Shown here piece after piece: positions 1-6,525 of a stretch of 64,000 nt of DNA. The DNA lies in contig NZ_FUFN01000010.1 of the NCBI RefSeq assembly GCF_900162615.1, positions 1,618,149-1,682,148 on the forward strand, read 5' to 3'. The stretch comes from Virgibacillus proomii. GTDB lineage: Bacteria; Bacillota; Bacilli; Bacillales; Amphibacillaceae. Both the position numbers and the translations under genes were made by a program. Within the stretch, counting starts at the first letter, position 1. Each line of letters begins with the position of its first letter. The notes beneath the pieces were generated by a model. It made no database searches. It saw nothing but the letters and a program-made list of their open reading frames with translations, and was not told the origin of the DNA.

Positions 1-30
1 CCGAATGGTTACGTTAATCCAATCTGGCAT
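1..30 (-). CDS. DUF421 (YetF-like) membrane protein, N-terminal 10 codons only
   Basis: Only the first ten codons (MPDWINVTIR) lie in the window. An ATG at 30-28 follows a strong AGGAGG at about 36-41 with normal spacing. The start resembles the MPEWL-x-V-x-IR opening I associate with DUF421/YetF-like proteins. The context supports this: it is the last visible gene of a minus-strand operon DUF1657, YhcN/YlaJ, spoVAC, spoVAD, spoVAE, DUF1657, and in spoVA2mob-type operons a DUF421 protein ('2Duf') follows there. The protein is known in that setting as an inner spore membrane protein affecting heat resistance and germination. The body is not visible, so the family call is an inference from ten residues and position. 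Confidence 0.5.
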   Translation of the reverse strand, partial: MPDWINVTIR

Positions 31-441
31 TGAGAAACCTCCTTTCATAAAAAACTGGTAAAAATGACGAAGCGAATGTTTCGTTGGCTTGTTTCTTTAG
101 TTTTCTTCGATTTAACTCATACACTGTATACCATATGTTGCCTCGATTTTTGCCGGACAGGACTTGCTTGTGTCGGCTTGCAACAGTACCGGAAAAAACA
201 TAGAATCGATAATTCGCACGCATAAAAAACGTTTTTTTCTTTCCCAAGCAAGGAAAGCTACGTCAGCTACGCATCGCACGCATAAAAAGTATACTGCTTT
301 TTCAAGGATAGAGTAGCTTCGACAGCAATACAACGCGGTTTTTTAAAGGATAGGGAAAAGCGTGAAAGCGGTACAACAGAGTTTCATGGACGTGTGTAGT
401 TGACATTGATCCTTTTCATTCCGATTGCTCAAAATATAACT
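31..441. repeat. Intergenic beta-type repeat cluster inside the spoVA operon
   Basis: No gene is supported in this gap. It holds three tandem degenerate copies of the beta module: stretches of the form 'ATCGCACGCATAAAAAG...CTTTTTCAAGGA' near 205-260, 262-310 and 312-350, plus GACAGGA near 157-163. The module is written in + orientation although the flanking genes are on the minus strand. Short open frames here, such as the one reading FLCVRCVADVAFL, recur wherever the repeat recurs and are repeat translations, not genes. The gap separates the second DUF1657 gene from the DUF421 gene. Confidence 0.7.
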
Positions 442-642
442 TCATTTATATTGCGGTTCCTCTTTCGTCAGTTTAATGACTTGTTGTTGCAAATCTTTTT
501 TCACTTCCGCTACAATCTGCATTGCTTGTTCGAACTGTTTTTGTTGTTCTTGTTCCTTGGTTTTTTCTATAAGCAATTGTAAAGTAGCCTCAATACTTTT
601 AATGGAAGAAAAACATCCTTTTACTTGTGCTCCGACTGTCAC
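442..642 (-). CDS. DUF1657 small protein (second copy of operon)
   Basis: A 66-residue protein, MTVGAQVKGC... ending EEPQYK, matching the small DUF1657 family found beside accessory spoVA genes. It is predicted to be soluble and helical, rich in Lys, Gln and Glu, with no signal peptide. The start codon is GTG at 642, eight bases after AGGAGG, and the SD overlaps the end of spoVAE, so the two are translationally close. It shares the MTV-x-x-Q-[VI]-K opening and EEPQYK ending with the DUF1657 protein at 3350-3556, so the operon carries two paralogues. Its molecular role is unknown; expression in the forespore is inferred from the operon. Confidence 0.8.
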   Translation of the reverse strand: MTVGAQVKGCFSSIKSIEATLQLLIEKTKEQEQQKQFEQAMQIVAEVKKDLQQQVIKLTKEEPQYK

Positions 643-654
643 GTTATTAACCTC

Positions 655-1008
655 CTAGCCTTTTGATTTAAAAATTATTGCTCCAATCACACCGAAAATA
701 ATCGCTGAGGAAATACCAGCACTTGTTACTTCAAACATTCCAGTTACTACACCAACTAAACCGTGGATTTCAGCTTCCTGCATAGCGCCATGAACTAAAG
801 AATTACCAAAGCTTGTAATAGGTACCGTTGCACCTGCACCAGCGAAATCAATTAATGGTTCATATAGACCGAAACCGGATAAAATTGCGCCTGATACGAC
901 TAATATAGTCAATGTTTGTCCAGGGTTTAATTTAAAAACATCAAATAAAAGCTGACCGATTACACATATTAACCCGCCAACTAAAAATGCCCAAAAAAAG
1001 ATCATCAT
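655..1008 (-). CDS. spoVAE: Stage V sporulation protein AE (SpoVAEb type)
   Basis: The 117-residue hydrophobic protein has three to four membrane segments and the SpoVAC/AE signature GFGLYEPLIDFAGAGATVPI followed by FGNSLVHGA. It forms with SpoVAC and SpoVAD the inner-membrane channel that moves Ca-dipicolinic acid into the forespore and out at germination. The start ATG overlaps the spoVAD stop (ATGA), so translation is coupled; a second ATG follows at once (MM). It is the AEb form (single hydrophobic domain), as expected in accessory spoVA2-type operons. The paired GLYEP / GLYDR motifs show common ancestry with SpoVAC next door. Confidence 0.92.
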   Translation of the reverse strand: MMIFFWAFLVGGLICVIGQLLFDVFKLNPGQTLTILVVSGAILSGFGLYEPLIDFAGAGATVPITSFGNSLVHGAMQEAEIHGLVGVVTGMFEVTSAGISSAIIFGVIGAIIFKSKG

Positions 1009-2018
1009 ATATCACTTCCTGATTCTATAGCTACTGCATGTGCAATACATGGAATTGGGTCGTTTTGCTGTATACTTAACGGTGAATGTAGTGCACCTGT
1101 AGCTACAACTAAAATACGTTTTAGTTCTCCATTTTTCATACGATTTAACAAGTGGCCATATGTTACTACAGCAGAACAAGCAGAACCACTTGCTCCAGCT
1201 TGGACAGGCTGATCTTCTCGGTAGATGATTAAACCGCAATCTACATATTGGTCTTCTTTAATATTTAACCCTCTTTCCAGTAATAAGTCATAGGAAACTT
1301 CCCGACCGATACGGCCTAAATCACCAGTGATAATTAAATCATAATAGGAGGGATCAATACTCAAGTCTTTAAAATGATTTTCAATGGTATTGACAGCAGC
1401 AGGTGCCATTGCTCCTCCCATATTAAATGGGTCGGTTATTCCCATGTCTACTATCCTGCCAATTGTAGCGGACGTAATCACCGGTCCCTTGCCCTGCTGA
1501 GCTATCAAAGAGCAACCGGCACCAGTAACTGTCCATTGTGCAGTTGGCGGTTTTTGCCCCCCATATTCTGTAGGGTAACGGAACTGTCTTTCAGCGGAAG
1601 CGTTATGACTTGATGTCCCGCTAAGAATATAGTTGGCCCCTTTATTATTAATAATCATTGCTGATAGGGCGAGGCTTTCCATCGAAGTAGCGCAGGCATT
1701 AAATAAGCCGAAAAAAGGGATATTCAGTGTTTTTGCTGTAAAGTTAGTAGGTGTAATTTGATTTATTAAGTCCCCGCTTATAAAGAATTGAACTTGATCT
1801 TTTTCAATTGAACTTTTTTTAAGCGCTATTTGACAAGCTTCTTCCATTAACGTTTGCTGAGCTTTTTCAAAAGATTCTTGTTTTAACCACATATCTTCAT
1901 GTAGCAAATCAAAATCTTTAGCAATCCTTCCATCAGCTTCGAATGGTCCACCCACGGTACCTGTAGAAATAATCACCGGCTTATTAGCAAAAACCCATGT
2001 TTGATGTCCTTGTAACAT
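1005..2018 (-). CDS. spoVAD: Stage V sporulation protein AD
   Basis: A thiolase-fold protein of 337 residues beginning MLQGHQTWVF, with FGLFNACATSMESLALSA, SSHNASAERQFRYPTEYGGQKPP and GASGSACSAVVTYGHL, all hallmarks of SpoVAD. The family binds dipicolinic acid on the outer face of the spore inner membrane and is needed for its uptake. The open frame extends five codons further to a TTG, but the ATG at 2018 fits the family start and is preceded by a run of seven G acting as Shine-Dalgarno. That ATG shares one base with the spoVAC stop (TAATG). The poly-G SD is unusual. Length matches the family. Confidence 0.95.
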   Translation of the reverse strand: MLQGHQTWVFANKPVIISTGTVGGPFEADGRIAKDFDLLHEDMWLKQESFEKAQQTLMEEACQIALKKSSIEKDQVQFFISGDLINQITPTNFTAKTLNIPFFGLFNACATSMESLALSAMIINNKGANYILSGTSSHNASAERQFRYPTEYGGQKPPTAQWTVTGAGCSLIAQQGKGPVITSATIGRIVDMGITDPFNMGGAMAPAAVNTIENHFKDLSIDPSYYDLIITGDLGRIGREVSYDLLLERGLNIKEDQYVDCGLIIYREDQPVQAGASGSACSAVVTYGHLLNRMKNGELKRILVVATGALHSPLSIQQNDPIPCIAHAVAIESGSDI

Positions 2019-2497
2019 TATAGCCCCCCCCAAATGATGAGGATTGTTTTAATAAGCGCTACGACAAATGCTGCGAATACGCCATATACGATTACGGGTC
2101 CTGCTAACTTTAGCATATTTGTACCAACTCCGAGAATAAAACCTTCTGTTCGATGTTCAATTGCTGAAGCGATGACCGCATTTCCAAACCCTGTAACAGG
2201 TACAGCAGAACCTGCACCAGCAAATTGACCAATTCGATCATATAAACCAAATCCAGTGAGCAACATAGTGATAAAGATTAAAGTGGCTACAGTTGGATTA
2301 CCAGCTGTTTGTTCTGTAAAACGAAAAAAATACATGTAAAAGGTAGAGATAATTTGACCGATGAAGCAAATAAAACCACCTACTAAAAAAGCTTTGACAC
2401 AATTTTTAAAAATGGGTCTTTTTACTTCTCTTTGTTGTTGAAATGCTTGGTATTCTTGAGCTTCAGGTGGTGCATTTTTCTTTTTCTTATCCGCCAT
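2018..2497 (-). CDS. spoVAC: Stage V sporulation protein AC
   Basis: 159 residues from the preferred ATG at 2497, which follows AGAGGGAG; an earlier in-frame ATG would overlap the upstream lipoprotein gene and lacks a good SD. After a charged cytoplasmic tail (MADKKKKNAPPEAQEY) come several membrane segments with FLVGGFICFIGQ and the signature GFGLYDRIGQFAGAGSAVPV, then GFGNAVIASAIEHRTEG. SpoVAC is the mechanosensitive-like pore component for Ca-DPA release. The stop overlaps the spoVAD start by one base. As part of a second-type operon it probably adds to, rather than replaces, a housekeeping spoVA locus elsewhere, which cannot be seen here. Confidence 0.94.
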   Translation of the reverse strand: MADKKKKNAPPEAQEYQAFQQQREVKRPIFKNCVKAFLVGGFICFIGQIISTFYMYFFRFTEQTAGNPTVATLIFITMLLTGFGLYDRIGQFAGAGSAVPVTGFGNAVIASAIEHRTEGFILGVGTNMLKLAGPVIVYGVFAAFVVALIKTILIIWGGL

Positions 2498-2516
2498 TTT
2501 ATACTCCCTCTTTCCA

Positions 2517-2984
2517 TTAAGTTTGTTCTTTAGACAATTCAATGAGTCGTTTAACTTCTTTTTTTATTTCTTTTTTAGTAAGTTTGTTTTCTTGGATTTG
2601 CTTTTCTAATTTTTCCAGTTCTATAACAATTTTTTTATCAGTTGATAATTCTACCTTTAAGTCGGGAAAACTTTTTTTCATCTTTTTCTTGAGTTCTTTA
2701 CGAATATCCGCCAGCTTAAATCGCTTCATATGTTCAATTTCTATGGTTAATAATAAAACCTTATTTGTATTAACAGCATTAATTTTTGTTATTTCCGGGT
2801 AATGACTAAGTAAGTCTTTTGCTTCATTCGCTGGTTTTTGACTGACGGGTTGTTCCGTAGAGATTTTTGCTAAGTCTATTTTTTCATTTTTTTGATTTGT
2901 TGGGGGCTCTAGTGCGGAATCATTCCCACAAGCAACTAATGACACAACTAAAGCAACCATCCCGATCCATTTGCCAATTTGCAT
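2517..2984 (-). CDS. YhcN/YlaJ-type sporulation lipoprotein
   Basis: 155 residues with a signal peptide and lipobox LVSLVAC at about residues 13-19, then a low-complexity linker and a basic, lysine-rich C-terminal region with an alpha/beta pattern (KVLLLTIEIEHMKRFKLADIRKELKKK) typical of the YhcN/YlaJ family. These are lipid-anchored spore or cortex proteins. An SD AGGTGA lies just upstream of the ATG. The gene opens the spoVAC-AD-AE core of the operon, the position this lipoprotein has in spoVA2mob operons. A second family member (YlaJ) is at 48865-49458. Confidence 0.75.
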   Translation of the reverse strand: MQIGKWIGMVALVVSLVACGNDSALEPPTNQKNEKIDLAKISTEQPVSQKPANEAKDLLSHYPEITKINAVNTNKVLLLTIEIEHMKRFKLADIRKELKKKMKKSFPDLKVELSTDKKIVIELEKLEKQIQENKLTKKEIKKEVKRLIELSKEQT

Positions 2985-3349
2985 TATTTCACCTACTTTA
3001 ATGGAGTAAAAGGAGGCTGGGATGATGAACCAGCCTCACTTCAACAGTTGTTTTGGTTTTAAAAGGTTGTTCAAAAACCTTTCAAAAATAGAAATTTGTT
3101 GGCTTGTTTCCGGCTACTCATGTATTTACGGGATACACTCTTTCGTCAAAACTACGCCACCTTGAAGGAAAAGGCGTGAGTATCGGCGTTGCAACAGGAT
3201 AGTAGTATGCTTCGACAGCTCTACATCGACGCATAAAAAGTGCTTTTTTTTTCAAGGATACGAAAAACGTCAAAGCAATACATCTCTTCAAGGATGCCTG
3301 CGTTCTTAGCCGACCTTAGTCCTTTTGACCTCTTTTTTGAACATGCACT
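2985..3349. repeat. Intergenic repeat between the first DUF1657 gene and the spoVA lipoprotein
   Basis: The gap has two parts. At 3013-3037 an 8-bp stem (GAGGCTGG/CCAGCCTC) read on the minus strand is followed by CTTTT and could be a weak terminator or attenuator for the upstream DUF1657 gene. From about 3100 to 3320 lie diverged repeat modules (ATGCTTCGACAGC, ACATCGACGCATAAAAAGTGC, TTTTTTTCAAGGATACG). The repeat is in + orientation, against transcription. No gene is supported. Confidence 0.65.
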
Positions 3350-3556
3350 TTAAAAACCTTTATATTGAGGTTCCTCTTGTTCAATTTGCTGTATGCGTGG
3401 TTCTATACTTTGTAAGATAGCCATCGTTTGTTGAGCAGCGTTTTCGTATAGCTGTTTTGCTTGTTTATTTTCTGTTTGTAAAGCAAATTGTTCAAAACTG
3501 GCTTGAGCACTTTTAAGACCAGCAACTGTTTGCTTTATTTGACTTGATACAGTCAT
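3350..3556 (-). CDS. DUF1657 small protein (first gene of spoVA-type operon)
   Basis: A 68-residue soluble, Gln-rich helical protein MTVSSQIKQTVAGLKSAQAS... ending EEPQYKGF; the DUF1657 family. ATG at 3556 follows AAAGGAGGAAACC. It is the first gene after the sigma-G-type promoter at 3589-3619 and heads the accessory spoVA operon, where a DUF1657 gene is the usual first member. Function is unknown; the family is associated with spores of unusual heat resistance through its operon. It is clearly paralogous to the protein at 442-642. Confidence 0.8.
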   Translation of the reverse strand: MTVSSQIKQTVAGLKSAQASFEQFALQTENKQAKQLYENAAQQTMAILQSIEPRIQQIEQEEPQYKGF

Positions 3557-3588
3557 ATAGGTTTCCTCCTTTTAAACTGTTCATTAGT

Positions 3589-3619
3589 TAGAATGAGTTG
3601 TTAACGTACGAAATATACA
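3589..3619 (-). promoter_or_regulatory. Sigma-G-type promoter for the spoVA operon
   Basis: On the minus strand TGTATA (3619-3614) and CATTCTA (3595-3589) are separated by 18 bases. This fits the sigma-G consensus GHATR / CATNMTA as I remember it. It lies about 33 bases before the DUF1657 start and faces the spoVA-type genes, whose relatives are forespore-expressed. Confidence 0.65.
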
Positions 3620-3793
3620 GAGGATGTTTTTCCTATTATCACCAGTTATTACTAATCTTTTGGAAACCAAACAGGCAAAGTAGGAAAATAAAGAGGAAAT
3701 TCTTTGTTTTCAATGAAAAAAGTACTAAATAATGAAACTTTTTCGAGTGATATTTCGTCTTATATACTAAGTGGGAGTATAGGAGGATAGTTC

Positions 3794-4240
3794 GTGAAGA
3801 GGAAAATAACCTTACTATTGGTCATCATTGGTTTATGTTCTATCTTAATTATGGTTGGGGGTATTGGTCACCGTAATATAACGATAAAAGAAACGACAAA
3901 ATCGAAGGAGGTAGGAGATTTTATTTTACATATGTACATTGAGAATGCAGATGAAGGTATTAAGGTATATAGTTCCCTGCAATATATTGGAGAGGGGACC
4001 ATTAAGTTAATACATCAGGAGCCGTTAATATCTGTTGTTTCAGGAAATCAACGTCATGTCTTTTCCGGTGAAACGAAAACAAAACAGCTTAATCATGGAA
4101 ATATTTATCATCCATTTAGTGATGGAAATGAGTTTGAAATATCAAGGAAAACAGCAAATGAACTACACTTTGAAGCCCGTTTTAAGGTAGATGATGAAGA
4201 AATTATTATTAAACATTCAGAAAGGCTGCAATTTGAATAG
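3794..4240 (+). CDS. Hypothetical membrane-anchored or secreted protein
   Basis: 148 residues starting at GTG 3794, seven bases after AGGAGG. An N-terminal hydrophobic segment (about residues 5-24, LLLVIIGLCSILIMVGGI) with leading KRK looks like a signal anchor or uncleaved signal peptide. The rest is hydrophilic and beta-rich (FILHMYIENADEGIKVYSSLQYIG, FEARFKVDDEEIIIKHSERLQF). No cysteine pair, lipobox or catalytic motif is visible. The beta-strand pattern recalls small extracellular Ig-like or DUF-type domains, but I do not recognise the family. It stands alone with its own terminator. Confidence 0.7.
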   Translation: MKRKITLLLVIIGLCSILIMVGGIGHRNITIKETTKSKEVGDFILHMYIENADEGIKVYSSLQYIGEGTIKLIHQEPLISVVSGNQRHVFSGETKTKQLNHGNIYHPFSDGNEFEISRKTANELHFEARFKVDDEEIIIKHSERLQFE

Positions 4241-4276
4241 CCAGCATTCTTAAAAGGAGAATACTGGCTGTTTTTA
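4241..4276 (+). terminator. Rho-independent terminator
   Basis: GCCAG-C-ATTCT and AGAAT-A-CTGGC pair around a short A-rich loop, followed by TGTTTTTATT. It ends the transcript of the hypothetical gene at 3794-4240. Confidence 0.75.
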
Positions 4277-4444
4277 TTGCTCAAGAAATAATAAAATTGT
4301 TCAGGGAAAAAATATTTGTATTGAGTTTATCCATATTCAGATCCTAGCCCCTCAAGATTGTTTCAAACCTAAGTAAGACGATCCTCTTGTTGTAATTCCA
4401 GTGCTTGTCGAGGCGAATCAAGACGCTTATCCCTTTTTGCTTGT

Positions 4445-5194
4445 TTATTTTTTATTTAAATTTTTGTGGTGTAAAAATGGAGTTACGTCCATACGGATAG
4501 GATTAGAAAATTTACGAATGATTTGATTTGACCAATTATCTGTGCGACGATTTTGTTTACGTTTTTCGTAATACTTTTGTAATTGTGCATCAAATTGCTT
4601 AATAAATGGAAGTTGTTGTTCAAATGGTTGATACTTATTTTCATGATAAACTACTTCAAATGGCAAACGCGGCTTCTGTTCAGGCTCATGGTTTGGATAA
4701 CCTACAGCTAGTCCAAATAAAGGCACAACTCGTTCAGGTAGTTGAAGCAATTCACTTACACGATGAATATCATTTCGTAAGCTTCCAAGAAAGCATATTC
4801 CTAGCCCTAAATCTTCAGCTGCTATGGCTGCATTTTGGGCAGCAAGTGTCGCATCAACAGTCATTACAATAAATTGTTCCGAGGATGCTAAACTTTCTTC
4901 CATAGCAGCTTGTTGTTCCGTAGTTCCTAATTGCTCTACCCGATGCAGATCACCACAAAAAACAAATAAGTGTCCGTTATTTTGAACATAAGGCTGACCG
5001 GAAATGGCAGTGAGTTGTTCTTTTATCTTTTCATCTGTTACTCCAATAATCGTATAGCCCATTACATAACTAGAAGTAGAAGCCATTTGCGCTGCATCAA
5101 CGATTGTTTTAATCTGAGCTTCTGTAAGTGGCTGATCTTTAAACTTACGAATAGATCGGTGATTCATAATAGTTTGAATTGCTGAATTTGTCAC
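4445..5194 (-). CDS. nfrA: FMN-dependent NADPH oxidoreductase / nitroreductase, NfrA family
   Basis: 249 residues, the usual length of NfrA1 (YwcG). It opens TIMNHRSIRKFKDQPL, the FMN phosphate-binding opening of the nitroreductase fold, with AAQMASTSSYVMGYTIIGV, the central AAQNAAIAAEDLGLGICFLGSLRND and LPLFGLAVGYP-x(7)-PRLP. The family transfers electrons from NADPH to FMN, nitroaromatics or quinones in the cytoplasm. GTG start at 5194 after AGAGGAGAA. It is a single-gene unit with a strong sigma-A-type promoter upstream. The C-terminal tail after about residue 215 is divergent. Confidence 0.88.
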   Translation of the reverse strand: MTNSAIQTIMNHRSIRKFKDQPLTEAQIKTIVDAAQMASTSSYVMGYTIIGVTDEKIKEQLTAISGQPYVQNNGHLFVFCGDLHRVEQLGTTEQQAAMEESLASSEQFIVMTVDATLAAQNAAIAAEDLGLGICFLGSLRNDIHRVSELLQLPERVVPLFGLAVGYPNHEPEQKPRLPFEVVYHENKYQPFEQQLPFIKQFDAQLQKYYEKRKQNRRTDNWSNQIIRKFSNPIRMDVTPFLHHKNLNKK

Positions 5195-5218
5195 GTTTAT
5201 TCTCCTCTTTAATATACT

Positions 5219-5255
5219 CCTCTATATCATAAGAGGTTCTAAATTTTACTGTCAA
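5219..5255 (-). promoter_or_regulatory. Sigma-A promoter with palindrome over the -10 for nfrA
   Basis: On the minus strand TTGACA (5255-5250) and TATGAT (5231-5226) are 18 bases apart. CCTCT/AGAGG arms at 5219-5223 and 5232-5236 frame the -10, as an operator would. No repressor gene is adjacent. Confidence 0.6.
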
Positions 5256-5533
5256 TTGGAATGCTCGAATAAAGAAGAAGTAATATCAAAGTGAGGCTTT
5301 TTTTGTTACACTGATCTTATAGTAATGTTCAAAAATTCCGGTAAAATTAAAGTAGTTTAGACTGAAGTAAGGTGACGCTGTAAAATAATGCGATTTGTTC
5401 GCTCGATGAACGTATTAAAGCATAACTGAAGGAATAGACAAACTGTGGTGAATTTTACAAAGCACTCTACTTTAAAATAAAGTTTGCTTAAACCCTATTT
5501 CGATAAAGAATTTAATTAAAGGAGATGGGAGTA
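5256..5533. other. Intergenic gap without supported gene
   Basis: AT-rich sequence between the divergent nfrA and YwpF-like genes. AGTGAGGCTTTTTTTG at about 5290 is the only T-run. No repeat module, RNA or further ORF with a ribosome-binding site is evident. Confidence 0.5.
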
Positions 5534-5944
5534 ATGAAAACCTTTAAACTAAAGTTGTTAAACATAATGGAAGAAAAAGATGGAGAAATTATGCCACATA
5601 AAATTGAACTATTAGATGGTTTAATTATTAATCGGGAGGATGAAAATAATCAATGGACAATAGAAGCATATCTGGACAAATCGTACTTGCCTTTTTTTGA
5701 AGAACTCTGGAAGCAGAAGCCGGAAATCTTGATTCAAGTAAAAATTACCAAGGAGAGTAACGATACTGCAACATTCATTACCACGATTATAGATATAAAT
5801 GAGATTGGCTCGCATATAAATGTTTTATTTTTAGGAAATATTGTCGATAAAAGAAAGGCAAGTATTGAAGCTCTCTTAACTACATTAATCGACAAGGGAT
5901 ATCAAGGAGAGGAATTGTTGGATAAATTTAAAGAAATTATGTAA
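5534..5944 (+). CDS. YwpF-like small cytoplasmic protein
   Basis: 136 residues from the ATG at 5534 (MKTFKLKLLNIMEEKDG). An in-frame ATG at 5525 abuts the AGGAG and cannot be used. The sequence is acidic, has no signal or membrane segment, and alternates strands with a C-terminal helix (ASIEALLTTLIDKGYQGEELLDKFKEIM). The N-terminus and the run LIINREDENNQWTIEAYL remind me of the YwpF-like family of Bacillaceae. Function is unknown in that family. Single gene; the following gap holds a repeat. Confidence 0.6.
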   Translation: MKTFKLKLLNIMEEKDGEIMPHKIELLDGLIINREDENNQWTIEAYLDKSYLPFFEELWKQKPEILIQVKITKESNDTATFITTIIDINEIGSHINVLFLGNIVDKRKASIEALLTTLIDKGYQGEELLDKFKEIM

Positions 5945-6493
5945 CAATCTTAATCAAGCTTATCCTCCTAAAAAGGCATTTTTTCCTACATGTAAAGCAA
6001 GTAACACTCCTCCTGTAAGTTATAAAAGAGTACAAAAAGTCTCATCGGGGAGATGTCTGATTCGTTTGGGTGACAAGGCAAGAAAAACTTCGCCAGCGAC
6101 ACATCGCAGTTTTTAAAGGACGGCTGAGAATTTTATCCATTGTTCTACTTCAAGGAAAAAAGCACTCCTTGAATGAAGTTTCACTTTATCCCGTTAGAAG
6201 ATCTCCGGTTTGTACGCTAACTTGAGCGCTTCTAGCTTATGTTCTTTTTATCAGTAAGGGATGAAGAAAAAGCCTAACTGAATAAAGCAGCTTTGTTTTC
6301 TCTATTAGTCCAAGTTTGGTGTAAGCAATGTATTCTTTATAAAAGAACAACTCAGATCATTTTGACTAAAAAGCTGTTGACATTATTTAAACAGAGAAAG
6401 AAGCCTCATTATGTAAAGAACTATTATTATAAAATATGGGCATTTTCCATTATCCCCTGTTATAATATATCTTAGATTTTTACTAACAGATAC
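5945..6493. repeat. Intergenic mosaic repeat (partial alpha, beta, gamma, epsilon) upstream of ktrB
   Basis: From about 6040: GATTCGTTTGGGTGACAAGG (end of alpha), ACATCGCAGTTTTTAAAGGA (beta), a gamma hairpin TTCAAGGA (6149-6156) / TCCTTGAA (6166-6173) with the constant tail to 6190, and epsilon (TTAGAAGATC...GAGCGCTTCTAGC) at 6196-6238. The remainder, 6270-6490, carries TATAAT at about 6461-6466 as a possible ktrB -10. A ydaO-type c-di-AMP riboswitch was looked for and not recognised. Confidence 0.7.
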
Positions 6494-6508
6494 TAACTAT
6501 GATAGTTA
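6494..6508. promoter_or_regulatory. 15-base perfect palindrome before ktrB
   Basis: TAACTAT-G-ATAGTTA, directly upstream of the AAGGAG of ktrB. It could be an operator or a small hairpin next to the ribosome-binding site; nothing in the sequence decides. Confidence 0.35.
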
Positions 6509-6525
6509 ATAAGGAGTAAATTATA

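Noticed and set aside
112..333. Minus-strand frame reading FLCVRCVADVAFL, and similar frames at 44923-45117 and 31828-32031
   Set aside because: They are translations of the beta/alpha repeats; the same peptide recurs wherever the repeat does, without SD.
4606..4872. Frame antisense to nfrA
   Set aside because: Shadow of a well-supported gene on the other strand.
6293..6475. Plus-strand 60-codon frame before ktrB
   Set aside because: No SD, in a repeat-derived leader, unlikely composition.
6270..6525. c-di-AMP (ydaO-type) riboswitch upstream of ktrB
   Set aside because: Expected from B. subtilis ktrAB, but no matching conserved core was found in this leader.
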